A program made the position numbers and the translations under genes. A stretch of DNA of 64,000 bases from Rathayibacter sp. VKM Ac-2857 (GTDB lineage: Bacteria > Actinomycetota > Actinomycetes > Actinomycetales > Microbacteriaceae). This document shows positions 1 to 7,858 of the stretch, in pieces. How positions within the stretch are numbered: the first letter of the stretch is position 1; every line of letters begins with the position of its first letter. The notes beneath the pieces are model-generated. The model saw nothing but the letters and a program-made list of their open reading frames with translations. It ran no database searches and was not told the DNA's origin. The stretch is taken from contig NZ_JABMLE010000001.1 of NCBI RefSeq assembly GCF_013205025.1, positions 124,001 to 188,000 on the forward strand. The letters are read 5' to 3'.

Positions 1-1188
1 TTTCGGCGTCGGCGCCGCGGTCGGGAGCGGACTCGGTTCCGGAGTGTCCGCCGTGGGCGCCGCGGACGGAGTCGGCACAGGTGTGGCGGGCGAGGTGGGC
101 GCGGACGTCGGTTCCGGTGTCGGGGCGGCACTGGGCTCGGGCTCCGCAGGTGCGGTCGCCGTGGGCGTGACCGTCGGAACAGGAGACTCCGTCGGCACGG
201 GAGTCGGAGTCGCCGTCGGTTCAGGAGCGGGGGACGCCGTCGGCTCAGGAGTGGAGGTCGGCGTCGCGGTCGGAAGCGGCGTGGCCGTCGTCGCGGCGAA
301 GCGCGCGGCCCAGGCCGGCACCCGCTCCGGACCCCAGAGCACGTCCGCGATCAGGGCCTGGCCGCGCGCGTTCGGGTGGAACCAGTCCACGGTCGACACG
401 ATGTCCGGGGTGAGCGGTGTGGCGGTGAAGGCGCCGCCGTCCCAGACGCAGCGCGGACCGACCGCGGCGCAGGCCGACGCCAGCGCGCGGTCGTACTGCT
501 CGGTGCGCAGAGCCGCGGCCGCGGCCGAAGCGGTCTGCGCCTCGCCGGTCAAGGGCACTCCCGTATCCGTGACTCCGCGGGTCGTCCGGCACAGCTTGCT
601 CGCGACCCAGACAGGCTCGGCCGGTCCCCCGCGCAGTCCCGCCCACTCCGAGGCGACGTCCGGCACCGAGCCCAGCAGGATCGTCGTGGTGGGCCAGGCA
701 CTGCCGATCTGCTGCAGCAGGCTCGAGGCGGACGTCGAGAACGCCGCCGCCGTCGTCATCGTGTAGCCGTCGGCCGCCGGGTAGAGGTCGCCGTGGCAGA
801 GGTCGTTGCCGCCGATCATCAGGGTGACGACGTCGGGCGACGCTCCCGCCGCCGCCGCCGAGGTCACCATCGCGGCCACGGCCCGGATCCTGCTCCCGGA
901 CTTCGCGTAGTTGGCCGTGCTGACGACGCTGCCCGGCGCGATCTCCTGCAGCCGGGTGGCGATGGAGCGGACGGCCGGCGCCGAGCCGGTCGACCAGGAG
1001 TTGACCGGGCAGTCGGCCTTGGTCGTGCAGCTCGCTCTCCCCTGGCTGATCGAGTCGCCGAGCGCGAGGACCGAGATCGTGGCGGGCTCGGCCGCGGCGA
1101 CCGGGACGGCGGCGCTCGCGAGGACCAGCAGCGCGGTGCCCAGCGCGACGGCGAAGCGGAGAGGGCGGCGGTTCGGACGCGCGCGCAT
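1..1188 (-). CDS. Secreted SGNH/GDSL hydrolase 1 (partial, C-terminus beyond window)
   Basis: An exported SGNH-fold esterase/lipase-like hydrolase; substrate unknown. 396 codons are open from the ATG at 1188 to the window edge with no stop, so the gene is truncated here. Residues 1-33 form a signal peptide (Arg-rich start, hydrophobic core, AAA end). Block I GDSIS has the nucleophile Ser at about 46, block III is IGGND, and block V is DWFHPN with the catalytic Asp and His. The last ~90 visible residues are a Pro/Thr/Ala/Glu low-complexity tail (TPEP, PTATP type), probably a wall-spanning linker to a domain outside the window. It is the downstream-most of three same-strand paralogues, 160 bp after the second. 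The family is clear; the natural ester substrate is not. Confidence 0.85.
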   Translation of the reverse strand, partial: MRARPNRRPLRFAVALGTALLVLASAAVPVAAAEPATISVLALGDSISQGRASCTTKADCPVNSWSTGSAPAVRSIATRLQEIAPGSVVSTANYAKSGSRIRAVAAMVTSAAAAGASPDVVTLMIGGNDLCHGDLYPAADGYTMTTAAAFSTSASSLLQQIGSAWPTTTILLGSVPDVASEWAGLRGGPAEPVWVASKLCRTTRGVTDTGVPLTGEAQTASAAAAALRTEQYDRALASACAAVGPRCVWDGGAFTATPLTPDIVSTVDWFHPNARGQALIADVLWGPERVPAWAARFAATTATPLPTATPTSTPEPTASPAPEPTATPTPVPTESPVPTVTPTATAPAEPEPSAAPTPEPTSAPTSPATPVPTPSAAPTADTPEPSPLPTAAPTPK

Positions 1189-1348
1189 GGCGGGGCCTTC
1201 GTGGAGCGTCGAGGCGAGGTCGCACGGCACGGCGAGCCGGGCGTGTTCCGCCGCTGAGCGGAGGGGGGCGAGGGAGCTGAGACGAGCATGGCGCGGCGGC
1301 GTCCGCGCGGCAAGACCTCGCTCCCCCGCGCGGACGTGTCCGGCCGGG

Positions 1349-2722
1349 TCAGCGGACCGTGACGGTGACCGGGGCGCTCGTCCCCGCGTTGCCCGAGCGG
1401 TCGGTGGCGGTGGCCAGGAGGTCGTGCTCGCCCTTCGGGAAGCCCCTGGTCGAGACGGCCAGCGTCCAGCTGCCGTTCGCCGCGTGCCGGGCCGAGCCGA
1501 GGCGGCGACCCTCGCTCGAGAACACGACCGAGGCGGTGTCGTCGTCCGCGACCACCGTCAGCACGGCGCTCCCGGCGACGGTGCTTCCGGTGCTCGGGCT
1601 CGTGATCCGCACCGCCGGGGCGGTCGTGTCCTTCACGCCGACCAGCGCTCGGCCGGACGGACCGGGCGCCGGAGCACGCGAGGCCGCGGGCGCGGGGGTG
1701 GCGAATCGTGCGGGAGTCACCGTCTTCGCCGTCCGGCGGGTACCGCCGGGAGCAGGAGGCGCCGCCGGAGCCGGCGTGCTCGTCGGAGCAGGGGTGGTGG
1801 CCGGAGCGGACGTGGTGATCGGAGCAGAGGGCCGCGACGTGAGCTGCGCCGCCCAGGCGGGCACCGCGTCCGGACCCCAGAGCACCCGCGCGATCAGAGC
1901 CTGGCCCTGCACGTTCGGGTGGAAGGAGTCGACGCTCGAGACGATCTCCGGGCGGATCTCCGTCCGGCTGAGGGAGCCGCCGTCCCACACGCAGTGCGGA
2001 CCCACGGCGGCGCAGGCCGAGGCGAGGGCGTCGTCGTACCGGCGGGTGCGCTCGGCGGCCGCGGCCACCGTCCTCGTGAAGGCGTCGCCGGTCTGGACGA
2101 CGCCGTCCGCGAGGGCCCCTCGCGTCGTCCGGCATAGCTTCGCCGAGGGCCAGACCTTCGCGCCGGCTCCGCTCTGGACGGCTGCCCACTCGGACGCCAC
2201 GTCGGGTACGGAGCCGACGAGGACGGTCGCGTCCGGCCAGGCCGAGTGGATCCGCTGGAGGGCACTCGTCGCCGAGGCGGCGAAGGCGTCCGCCGGCGTC
2301 AGTGCGTAGCCGTCGGCTCCGGCGCGGACATCGGGGTGGCACAGGTCGTTGCCGCCGATCAGGAGGGTCACGACATCGGGTCGAGCACCCGCGGCGGCCG
2401 CCGCCGACACCGCCGAGGCGACCGCCGCGACCCGGCTCCCCGACTTCGCGTAGTTCGTCGCCGTGACGCGGCGACCCGGGTTCAGCTCCTGGAGGCGGCT
2501 GGCGACGGAGTGGACCGCGGGAGCGGACCCGGTGGCCCAGGAGTTGACGGGGCAGTCGCCCCTGCCCCCGCAGGTCGTGGCGGCTCGGGTGATCGAGTCG
2601 CCGAACGAGGCGACCGAGAGCGCGGGGGCCTCCTCGGCGACGGCGGACGGGGCGGCGGCCGCTCCTCCGACGAGGAGCAGTGCCGCGAGGGCGAGGGTGG
2701 ACAGGCGGGAACGGACGGACAT
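1349..2722 (-). CDS. Secreted SGNH/GDSL hydrolase 2 with C-terminal Ig-like domain
   Basis: Exported SGNH hydrolase of 457 residues. I chose the ATG at 2722 because a typical signal peptide (MSVRSRLSTLALAALLLVGG) begins there; the in-frame extension to 2863 is not signal-like and overlaps the promoter. Block I GDSIT has Ser43, IGGND and DSFHPN supply the other blocks, and a CxxxxDCPVN segment matches its two neighbours. The hydrolase domain ends near residue 300. An Ala/Pro/Thr linker follows, then a bacterial Ig-like domain of about 85 residues starting TAPAVRITSPSTGSTV. That Ig-like domain resembles the two in the LamG protein at 5019-6794, suggesting domain exchange in this locus. A promoter-like pair of boxes shared with hydrolase 3 lies about 116 bp upstream. 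Confidence 0.88.
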   Translation of the reverse strand: MSVRSRLSTLALAALLLVGGAAAAPSAVAEEAPALSVASFGDSITRAATTCGGRGDCPVNSWATGSAPAVHSVASRLQELNPGRRVTATNYAKSGSRVAAVASAVSAAAAAGARPDVVTLLIGGNDLCHPDVRAGADGYALTPADAFAASATSALQRIHSAWPDATVLVGSVPDVASEWAAVQSGAGAKVWPSAKLCRTTRGALADGVVQTGDAFTRTVAAAAERTRRYDDALASACAAVGPHCVWDGGSLSRTEIRPEIVSSVDSFHPNVQGQALIARVLWGPDAVPAWAAQLTSRPSAPITTSAPATTPAPTSTPAPAAPPAPGGTRRTAKTVTPARFATPAPAASRAPAPGPSGRALVGVKDTTAPAVRITSPSTGSTVAGSAVLTVVADDDTASVVFSSEGRRLGSARHAANGSWTLAVSTRGFPKGEHDLLATATDRSGNAGTSAPVTVTVR

Positions 2723-2837
2723 GGCTCTTCTCGAAGGCGGTGAGGAAGGAGGGCGGAGCGAGACCGATCGGCCTCCGGCTCCGTCGGCCGGGTGGCCGCA
2801 GAAGGGCCCGCGGACGGAGTCGGCGGAACCCAGTGGT

Positions 2838-2880
2838 GAACGGTAATTGCGGTCCTCCACCACCCGCCAACTTGTGGCGC
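2838..2880 (-). promoter_or_regulatory. Shared promoter signature upstream of SGNH hydrolase 2
   Basis: On the minus strand GCGCCACAAGTT (2880-2869) is followed after exactly 22 nt by TTACCGTTC (2846-2838). The same two boxes at the same spacing precede SGNH hydrolase 3. TACCGT fits a -10 box. The upstream box could be a -35 for an alternative sigma factor or an activator site. It lies about 116 bp from the chosen start. Confidence 0.5.
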
Positions 2881-2963
2881 GAACCGATCAACTGGCGTTT
2901 CTTGAGCCCCTGTCCGGCCCTGATCGTCTGGCGCGATCCGGCGACGATGGCGCCGTCTCAGGG

Positions 2964-4070
2964 CTACCGGCCGACGCTCACGGCCTGCGAGACGTCCGAC
3001 CGCGATCCGGTTCCCGCGGACGGCTGCGCGTCGGCCGGGCGGCCGAGCTGCACCCTCTCGGTCACGTTCTCAGGCATGCCGACCCGCGTCCTCGAGCGGT
3101 CGGGAGCACTGTCGGTCGAGTCGGCGATGCCGATCTCGTCGAGGGTCGGGATGTCCGCAGGTACCGGGAGAGCCGAGGGCTGCGGGACGGCCCACGCGGG
3201 GACCGCCTCCGGCCCCCACAGGACGCTCGCGACCAGCGCCTGGCCGGCGACGTTCGGGTGGAAGTAGTCGACGGTCGAGAGGACGTCCTTCGTGACGGGG
3301 GTCCTGGTGAGAGCGCCGCCGTCCCACACGCACTGCGGTCCCACCGCGGAGCACGCCGCGGCCAGTGCGTCGTTGTACTGCTGCGTGCGCTCAGCGGCTG
3401 CGGCGACCGCCGCCTCGAAGGCGGCCCCCCTCTGGACGTGATTGTCGGCCTTCGCTCCGCGGGTGGTCCGGCAGATGCTGAAGAGCCCCCAGAACAGCTT
3501 TCCGGGCGTCCCCTGGACGACCTCCCACTCGGACGCGATGTCCGGCATGGATCCGAGGAGCACGGTCGCCCGGGGCCACGCCGAGCCGATCTGCCCGAGG
3601 AGCGTCGAGGCCGAGGCGGAGAAGTCCGCGGCGGTCGTCATCGCGTAGCCGTCGGGCCCGGCCGGGACGTTCGGACTGCAGAGGTCGTTCCCCCCGATGA
3701 GCAGAGTGACCACGTCCGGGGCGGCTCCCGCCGCCTGCGCTGCGGTGACCTCCGCCGAGACCTCGGCGATCCGGCTCCCGGACTTCGCCCGGTTGTCGGT
3801 CGTGACGGTGCGCTGCGGGTTCACCTCCTGGAGGCGGGTCGCGATGGAGCGGACCTCGGGAGCGGAACCGGTCGCCCAGGAGTTGACGGGGCAGTCGTCC
3901 TCTGTGCCGCAGGTCGCCGCGGCTCGGGTGATCGAGTCGCCGAAGGCGACGACGGACAGATCGGGCGGCGCTGCAGCGGCCGCGGTGGGGGCGATCGCCC
4001 CTCCGGCGAGCACCGCCACGGCGAGGCCGAGGACGATCAGGGGGGAACGGCGGGGTCGGTGCAGGGACAC
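2964..4070 (-). CDS. Secreted SGNH/GDSL hydrolase 3
   Basis: Third paralogue of the tandem set, 368 residues, starting at a GTG (4070) with a strong GAGGAG ribosome site 4 nt upstream. A signal peptide occupies residues 1-34. GDSIT carries Ser46, followed by IGGND and DYFHPN near residue 275. The catalytic domain is close to the other two copies, including the conserved CPVNSW, AKSGSR and CRTTRG stretches. It lacks the Ig-like domain of hydrolase 2 and the long PT-rich tail of hydrolase 1. Its C-terminus is a ~65-residue polar tail without recognisable domains. The copies therefore differ mainly in their C-terminal attachments. Confidence 0.87.
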   Translation of the reverse strand: MSLHRPRRSPLIVLGLAVAVLAGGAIAPTAAAAAPPDLSVVAFGDSITRAAATCGTEDDCPVNSWATGSAPEVRSIATRLQEVNPQRTVTTDNRAKSGSRIAEVSAEVTAAQAAGAAPDVVTLLIGGNDLCSPNVPAGPDGYAMTTAADFSASASTLLGQIGSAWPRATVLLGSMPDIASEWEVVQGTPGKLFWGLFSICRTTRGAKADNHVQRGAAFEAAVAAAAERTQQYNDALAAACSAVGPQCVWDGGALTRTPVTKDVLSTVDYFHPNVAGQALVASVLWGPEAVPAWAVPQPSALPVPADIPTLDEIGIADSTDSAPDRSRTRVGMPENVTERVQLGRPADAQPSAGTGSRSDVSQAVSVGR

Positions 4071-4180
4071 GATTCTCCTCGGGAAGGGTGGGACGGAGGC
4101 AGAGGTGTCCGATCGATCGGCGAGCCGTCGATCCGAGGGCGGCGACCGCGCACCGGAGTGCCGCGGCGGAACCTGTTCAC

Positions 4181-4223
4181 GAACGGTAAAGAGGGCCGTC
4201 GTCGAAGCGGAAACTTCTGGCGC
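4181..4223 (-). promoter_or_regulatory. Shared promoter signature upstream of SGNH hydrolase 3
   Basis: On the minus strand GCGCCAGAAGTT (4223-4212) is followed after 22 nt by TTACCGTTC (4189-4181), about 111 bp before the GTG start. Sequence, spacing and distance to the gene match the element upstream of SGNH hydrolase 2, while the 22-nt spacer differs. This argues for conserved function rather than recent duplication of the whole region. Confidence 0.5.
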
Positions 4224-4253
4224 CGATCGGTCCCCTGGCGCTCCCCGACCGCC

Positions 4254-4808
4254 TCAGTCCGTCTCGGCGGCCGCGGCCGCTCCCCGGTGCAGATCGGCCA
4301 GCACGAGGTACGACGCCGCGTTCCGGCGGATCCCGTCGCGCTCCTGCTCCGACAGCTCCCGGCGCACCTTCGCCGGGACACCGGCGACGAGGGAGCCCGG
4401 CGGCACGACCGTGCCCTCGAGCACGACGGCGCCCGCGGCCACGAGCGATCCGGAGCCGATCACGGCCCCGTTCAGGACGGTCGCGTTCATCCCGACCAGC
4501 ACGTCGGACTCGAGGGTGCAGCCGTGCAGCACGGCGTTGTGCCCGACCGAGACCCCCGAGCCGAGAGTCGCGTCGAAGCCCTCGTCGACGTGCACGATCA
4601 CGCCGTCCTGCAGATTGCTGCCGCGGCCGATGCGGATGCGCGCCCTCTCCGCGCGGAGGACCGCGCCGTACCAGACGCTCGACTCCTCCCCCAGCTCGAC
4701 CGCCCCGACGAGCGTCGCGCCCGGCGCGACCCAGGCCGAGTCGGCGACGACGGGCGATCCGCCGGGCAGCGCGATCAGTCGGGCGTCGGGGTGCGCTCCT
4801 CGAGCCAT
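4254..4808 (-). CDS. Gamma-carbonic anhydrase-like hexapeptide-repeat protein
   Basis: A left-handed beta-helix (LbetaH) protein of 184 residues, related to the YrdA/PaaY group of gamma-class carbonic anhydrases. Repeating [LIV]-G-x-x-x hexapeptides run from about residue 25 to 145. The three zinc-ligand histidines are present as VHVD (His73), VGHN (His90) and LHGC (His95), so metal binding is likely. Whether it is a true anhydrase or an unrelated LbetaH enzyme cannot be decided from sequence. The ATG at 4808 is chosen for its excellent GAGGAGGAGG ribosome site and the end of similarity; the frame stays open far upstream but is not coding-like there. It runs divergently from the LamG gene at 5019. 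Confidence 0.85.
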   Translation of the reverse strand: MARGAHPDARLIALPGGSPVVADSAWVAPGATLVGAVELGEESSVWYGAVLRAERARIRIGRGSNLQDGVIVHVDEGFDATLGSGVSVGHNAVLHGCTLESDVLVGMNATVLNGAVIGSGSLVAAGAVVLEGTVVPPGSLVAGVPAKVRRELSEQERDGIRRNAASYLVLADLHRGAAAAAETD

Positions 4809-4963
4809 GGCGATCGGTCCTCCTCCTCGGCGGACGGTGCGGTCGCCGGATCCCAGTGTCGCAGGGGCGTCCTGCACCGCCGGAGAGGCGATCCTGGCCG
4901 GTCGTCGGGCCCCGACCACGATCTGTCCCCGTCCGGGGCACGCGCGGAGGAGGCGGCACGACT

Positions 4964-4969
4964 TAGGCT
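4964..4969 (+). promoter_or_regulatory. Putative -10 box of the Ig/LamG protein gene
   Basis: TAGGCT at 4964-4969 fits the TANNNT -10 consensus used across the window and would give a leader of about 43 nt before the ATG at 5019. The leader carries a GACCCCGGTCCGGGG-like hairpin and an AAGGGGA ribosome site. Confidence 0.4.
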
Positions 4970-5018
4970 GACCCCGGTCCGGGGGGATTTCCGTGGCCGA
5001 CGGAACAAGGGGACAGCA

Positions 5019-6794
5019 ATGCGACGACGAACCGCACGGGCGACGATCATGGGAGCGCTCGCAGCCCTCCTCCTGGTGCCGATGGTGGCCACCGCGCCCG
5101 GCAGCTCGGCGAGCGCCGCCGCCGACACGGTGAAGCCGGTCGTGAGCATCACCGCTCCGACCAGCGGATCGACGGTCTCGGGGACGATCTCCCTGAAGGC
5201 GACGGCGACGGACGCGGTCGGGACCACTCAGCTCTCGTTCTGGGAGGGCACCCGCCGTCTGGGCTACGCCACCGTGCAGGCGGGCGTCTGGACGCTGCCG
5301 CTCGACACCCGGTCGCTGACTGAGGGCTCGCACGTCTTCGTGGCGAAGGGCAAGGACGCGGCCGGGAACATCGGGAACAGCTCCGCCCTGCGCGTCGCCG
5401 TGCAGAACTCGGGCGCCACTCCCACCCCGACCGCGACGCCGAGTCCCTCCCCCACGCAGACCCCCGTGCCGTCGGCGACGCCCACCGCGACGCCCACCCC
5501 CTCGCCGACCGCGAGCCCGACGACCGCGCCGACTCCCAGCGCCACGCCGACCGCCACCGGCGCTCCGAAGCCCGACACGACGAAGCCGACCGCGCGGATC
5601 ACCTCGCCGGCCAGCGGGAGCACCGTTCCGCGGACCGTGACGCTCGTCGCGACCGCGTCGGACGACGTCGGAGTCACCGCCCTCTCGTTCTGGTCCGGCT
5701 CCACCCGGGTCGGGAACGCCGTGAAGCTGGCGTCCGGTGACTGGTCGCTCACCACGTCGAGCCTCGCCACGACCCCGCACGTGATCATCGCCAAGGCCCG
5801 CGACGCCGCCGGCAACATCGGCAGCAGCGGCTCGATCGCGCTGACCGTCTCGGCCACGGCCCCGACGACGCCGCCGACGCCCATCGCGACTCCGACGCCC
5901 ACGGCGATGCCGACCGCCACCGCGACGCCGACGGCGACCCCCACTGCCACCCCGACCGCGACGCCGACCCCCACCGCGACGCCCACCACTCCCCCCACGG
6001 TCCCCGGCATCCCGGCGCCGCTCGCGCAGTGGGACTTCACCCAGTCCGCCGCGCCGTACTACTCCACCGCGAACGACCTGCCGCTGATGCAGGCGGGCAA
6101 GACCAAGGCCACGACCACGTCGACGCCCTGGGGCTCCGGGATCTCGATGACCGGGTCGAGCTTCCTCCGCGTGCCGCTCGAGTCGGCCGGTCGCCTGACG
6201 ATCGGCGCAACGGGCAACGCGGTCACCGTCGCGAGCTGGGTCTACATGACCGACGACAGCACCGGCTACGTCGCCGGTGCCTGGAACGAGCACGGCGAGC
6301 GCGCCGGCCGCTCCTACGGGCTCTTCTACGACCTCGGGCTGTACGGCGGCGACGAGCGGTCGGCCTTCCACGTCTCGCGCACCGGCGGGCCGACCCCCGG
6401 CTATCCCTACTCCCGCGACTACTCGGCCTCGGGCGACAAGTTCACCCGGTACACCTGGCAGCTGCACGTGGGTACTTACGACGGCACCTACGCGGTCTCG
6501 TACCTCGATGGCGCCTCGGTCGCCTACCCCCGCTTCGTCGACAACAAGGGTGCGACCTACGCCAAGAACCCGTACCTCTTCACCGAGGGGCTGAATCCGA
6601 ACGCCGGCGACTTCACGGTCGGCGCGGTCGAGCTCACCTCGGGCCCCGGCAATTACGCGAAGGGCACCTTCGCGAAGATCCGCGTCTGGGACAGAGCTCT
6701 GACCGCAGAGCAGGTCAAGGCGCTCTACGACACGGAGCGCACGGCGCTGAAGCGAGTGAGCGGGACGGCTGCCGAATCCATGCTGATCGAGTAG
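5019..6794 (+). CDS. Exported protein with two Ig-like domains and a C-terminal LamG domain
   Basis: A 591-residue secreted, probably carbohydrate-binding protein. Residues 1-33 are a signal peptide (RRRTARATIMGALAALLLVP). An Ig-like domain (VSITAPTSGSTV) spans about 38-125. A TPTATPSPSP linker follows, then a second Ig-like domain (ARITSPASGSTV) at about 190-275 and another long PT repeat. A concanavalin/LamG-type domain of about 245 residues (LAQWDFTQS to KIRVWDRALTAEQVKALYDTE) ends the protein. The ATG has an AAGGGGA site 5 nt upstream. The last residues, SMLIE, and the stop are encoded by the first copy of the palindromic repeat (ATGCTGATCGAGTAG), so insertion of the repeat has probably rewritten the C-terminus. 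No catalytic domain is recognised. Confidence 0.87.
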   Translation: MRRRTARATIMGALAALLLVPMVATAPGSSASAAADTVKPVVSITAPTSGSTVSGTISLKATATDAVGTTQLSFWEGTRRLGYATVQAGVWTLPLDTRSLTEGSHVFVAKGKDAAGNIGNSSALRVAVQNSGATPTPTATPSPSPTQTPVPSATPTATPTPSPTASPTTAPTPSATPTATGAPKPDTTKPTARITSPASGSTVPRTVTLVATASDDVGVTALSFWSGSTRVGNAVKLASGDWSLTTSSLATTPHVIIAKARDAAGNIGSSGSIALTVSATAPTTPPTPIATPTPTAMPTATATPTATPTATPTATPTPTATPTTPPTVPGIPAPLAQWDFTQSAAPYYSTANDLPLMQAGKTKATTTSTPWGSGISMTGSSFLRVPLESAGRLTIGATGNAVTVASWVYMTDDSTGYVAGAWNEHGERAGRSYGLFYDLGLYGGDERSAFHVSRTGGPTPGYPYSRDYSASGDKFTRYTWQLHVGTYDGTYAVSYLDGASVAYPRFVDNKGATYAKNPYLFTEGLNPNAGDFTVGAVELTSGPGNYAKGTFAKIRVWDRALTAEQVKALYDTERTALKRVSGTAAESMLIE

Positions 6795-7141
6795 CCCGCG
6801 CAGCGGACGCAGCGAGTGGAGCGGGCGCCTTCGGCGCCGCCGCGGGGCGGGGAAGAGACCGACGTTCTTGGGGTGGGTGGGTCTCTTAGGAAAGATCACC
6901 TAGTACGTATGGGGAAAGTCATGATGATCGAGTAGCCCGCGGAGCGGGCGTATCGAGATCCGCCACCGTCAGGACGCTGAGTATGCAGACCCGCCCTGCT
7001 GGTGGTGGCGGGTCTCGATACGCCCCTGCGGGGCTACTCGACCAGCATGACGCGGCGTCGCCGCGTCCTTTCCCTGACCACCGAGACGCGAAGCGGCTTC
7101 GCCGCTCGATACGCCCCTAAGGGGCTACTCGACCAGCAAGG
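6779..7141. repeat. Palindromic repeat cluster 1 (4 units)
   Basis: Covers the convergent intergenic space between the LamG gene and the response regulator. Forward units (CTGATCGAGTAG, inner stem, GTATCGAGATC) lie at about 6780-6806 (degenerate) and 6929-6963. Reverse-complement units lie at about 7012-7049 and 7104-7139. Stretch 6881-7113 closely matches 16591-16821 in cluster 2, including the non-hairpin parts AGGAAAGATCACCTA and GACGCGAAGCGGCTTC. No gene is seen here. Confidence 0.9.
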
Positions 7142-7185
7142 TCCGTCGGCGCGCGACTGGTCGGTCGGGGCGGCGCGCGAGCGGC

Positions 7186-7854
7186 TCAGCGCGCGGCGCG
7201 GAGCCAGGCCAGCACCGCGAGGACGCGGCGGTGGTCGGAGCCGGAGTCCTCGAGCCCGAGCTTCTGGAAGATCGAGGTGACGTTCTTCTCCACCGCGCCG
7301 ACGCCGATGAAGAGCGCGGCGGCGATGCCGGCGTTGGTGCGTCCCTCGGCCATCGCCTCGAGCACCTCGCGCTCGCGCGGCGTCAGGAGGGCCAGCGGGT
7401 CGCGGTTGCGCTGGAGCAGCGACGCGACGACCTGCGGGTCGAGCACCGTCCCGCCCGCCGCGACGCGCTCGACAGCGTCGCGCAGCTCCTCCACCGAGGC
7501 GACGCGGTCCTTCAGCAGGTACCCCATTCCGCCCTCGCCCGAGCCGAGCAGCTCGTGCGCGTAGGTCACCTCGACGTACTGGCTGAGCAGGAGCACGGCG
7601 ATCCGCGGGTGCAGGCGCCGCAGGTCGAGCGCCGCGCGGACGCCCTCGTCGCGGAAGGTCGGCGGCATGCGGACGTCGAGCACGGCCACGTCGACCGAGG
7701 TGGGCTCCGCGGCGACGGCTGCGAGCAGTCCCTCGGCGTCGCCGTGCGCGCCGACGACGGCGAACCCCGCGTCCTCGAAGAGTCGGACCAGGCCCTCGCG
7801 CAGGAGGACGGAGTCCTCGGCGAGGGCGACACGGATCGGTGAGGCGGGCGGCAC
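7186..7854 (-). CDS. LuxR/NarL-family response regulator
   Basis: DNA-binding response regulator of 222 residues. The receiver domain spans about 7-125 with acidic pocket AEDS, phospho-acceptor Asp60 in VLDVRMP, and Lys in LLKDRV. A C-terminal LuxR-type helix-turn-helix (LTPREREVLEAMAEGRTN) spans about 155-215. The GTG at 7854 is chosen because it lies 4 nt after the TGA of the histidine kinase gene and fits the receiver start (PIRVALAEDS); a longer reading frame upstream would overlap the kinase. The two genes are therefore translationally coupled and form a cognate pair. Target genes cannot be inferred. Confidence 0.9.
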   Translation of the reverse strand: MPPASPIRVALAEDSVLLREGLVRLFEDAGFAVVGAHGDAEGLLAAVAAEPTSVDVAVLDVRMPPTFRDEGVRAALDLRRLHPRIAVLLLSQYVEVTYAHELLGSGEGGMGYLLKDRVASVEELRDAVERVAAGGTVLDPQVVASLLQRNRDPLALLTPREREVLEAMAEGRTNAGIAAALFIGVGAVEKNVTSIFQKLGLEDSGSDHRRVLAVLAWLRAAR

Positions 7855-7858
7855 GCCC

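Noticed and set aside
44-766. Antisense reading frame of 240 residues rich in Gly/Val
   Set aside because: It is the complement of the PT-rich tail and catalytic domain of SGNH hydrolase 1; long antisense frames are expected at this GC content.
2847-5018. Upstream extension of the LamG gene frame
   Set aside because: Runs antisense through SGNH hydrolase 3 and the LbetaH gene without family similarity; signal peptide and ribosome site define the start at 5019.
4809-6899. Upstream extension of the gamma-carbonic anhydrase frame
   Set aside because: Antisense to the LamG gene; the strong ribosome site and start of similarity are at 4808.
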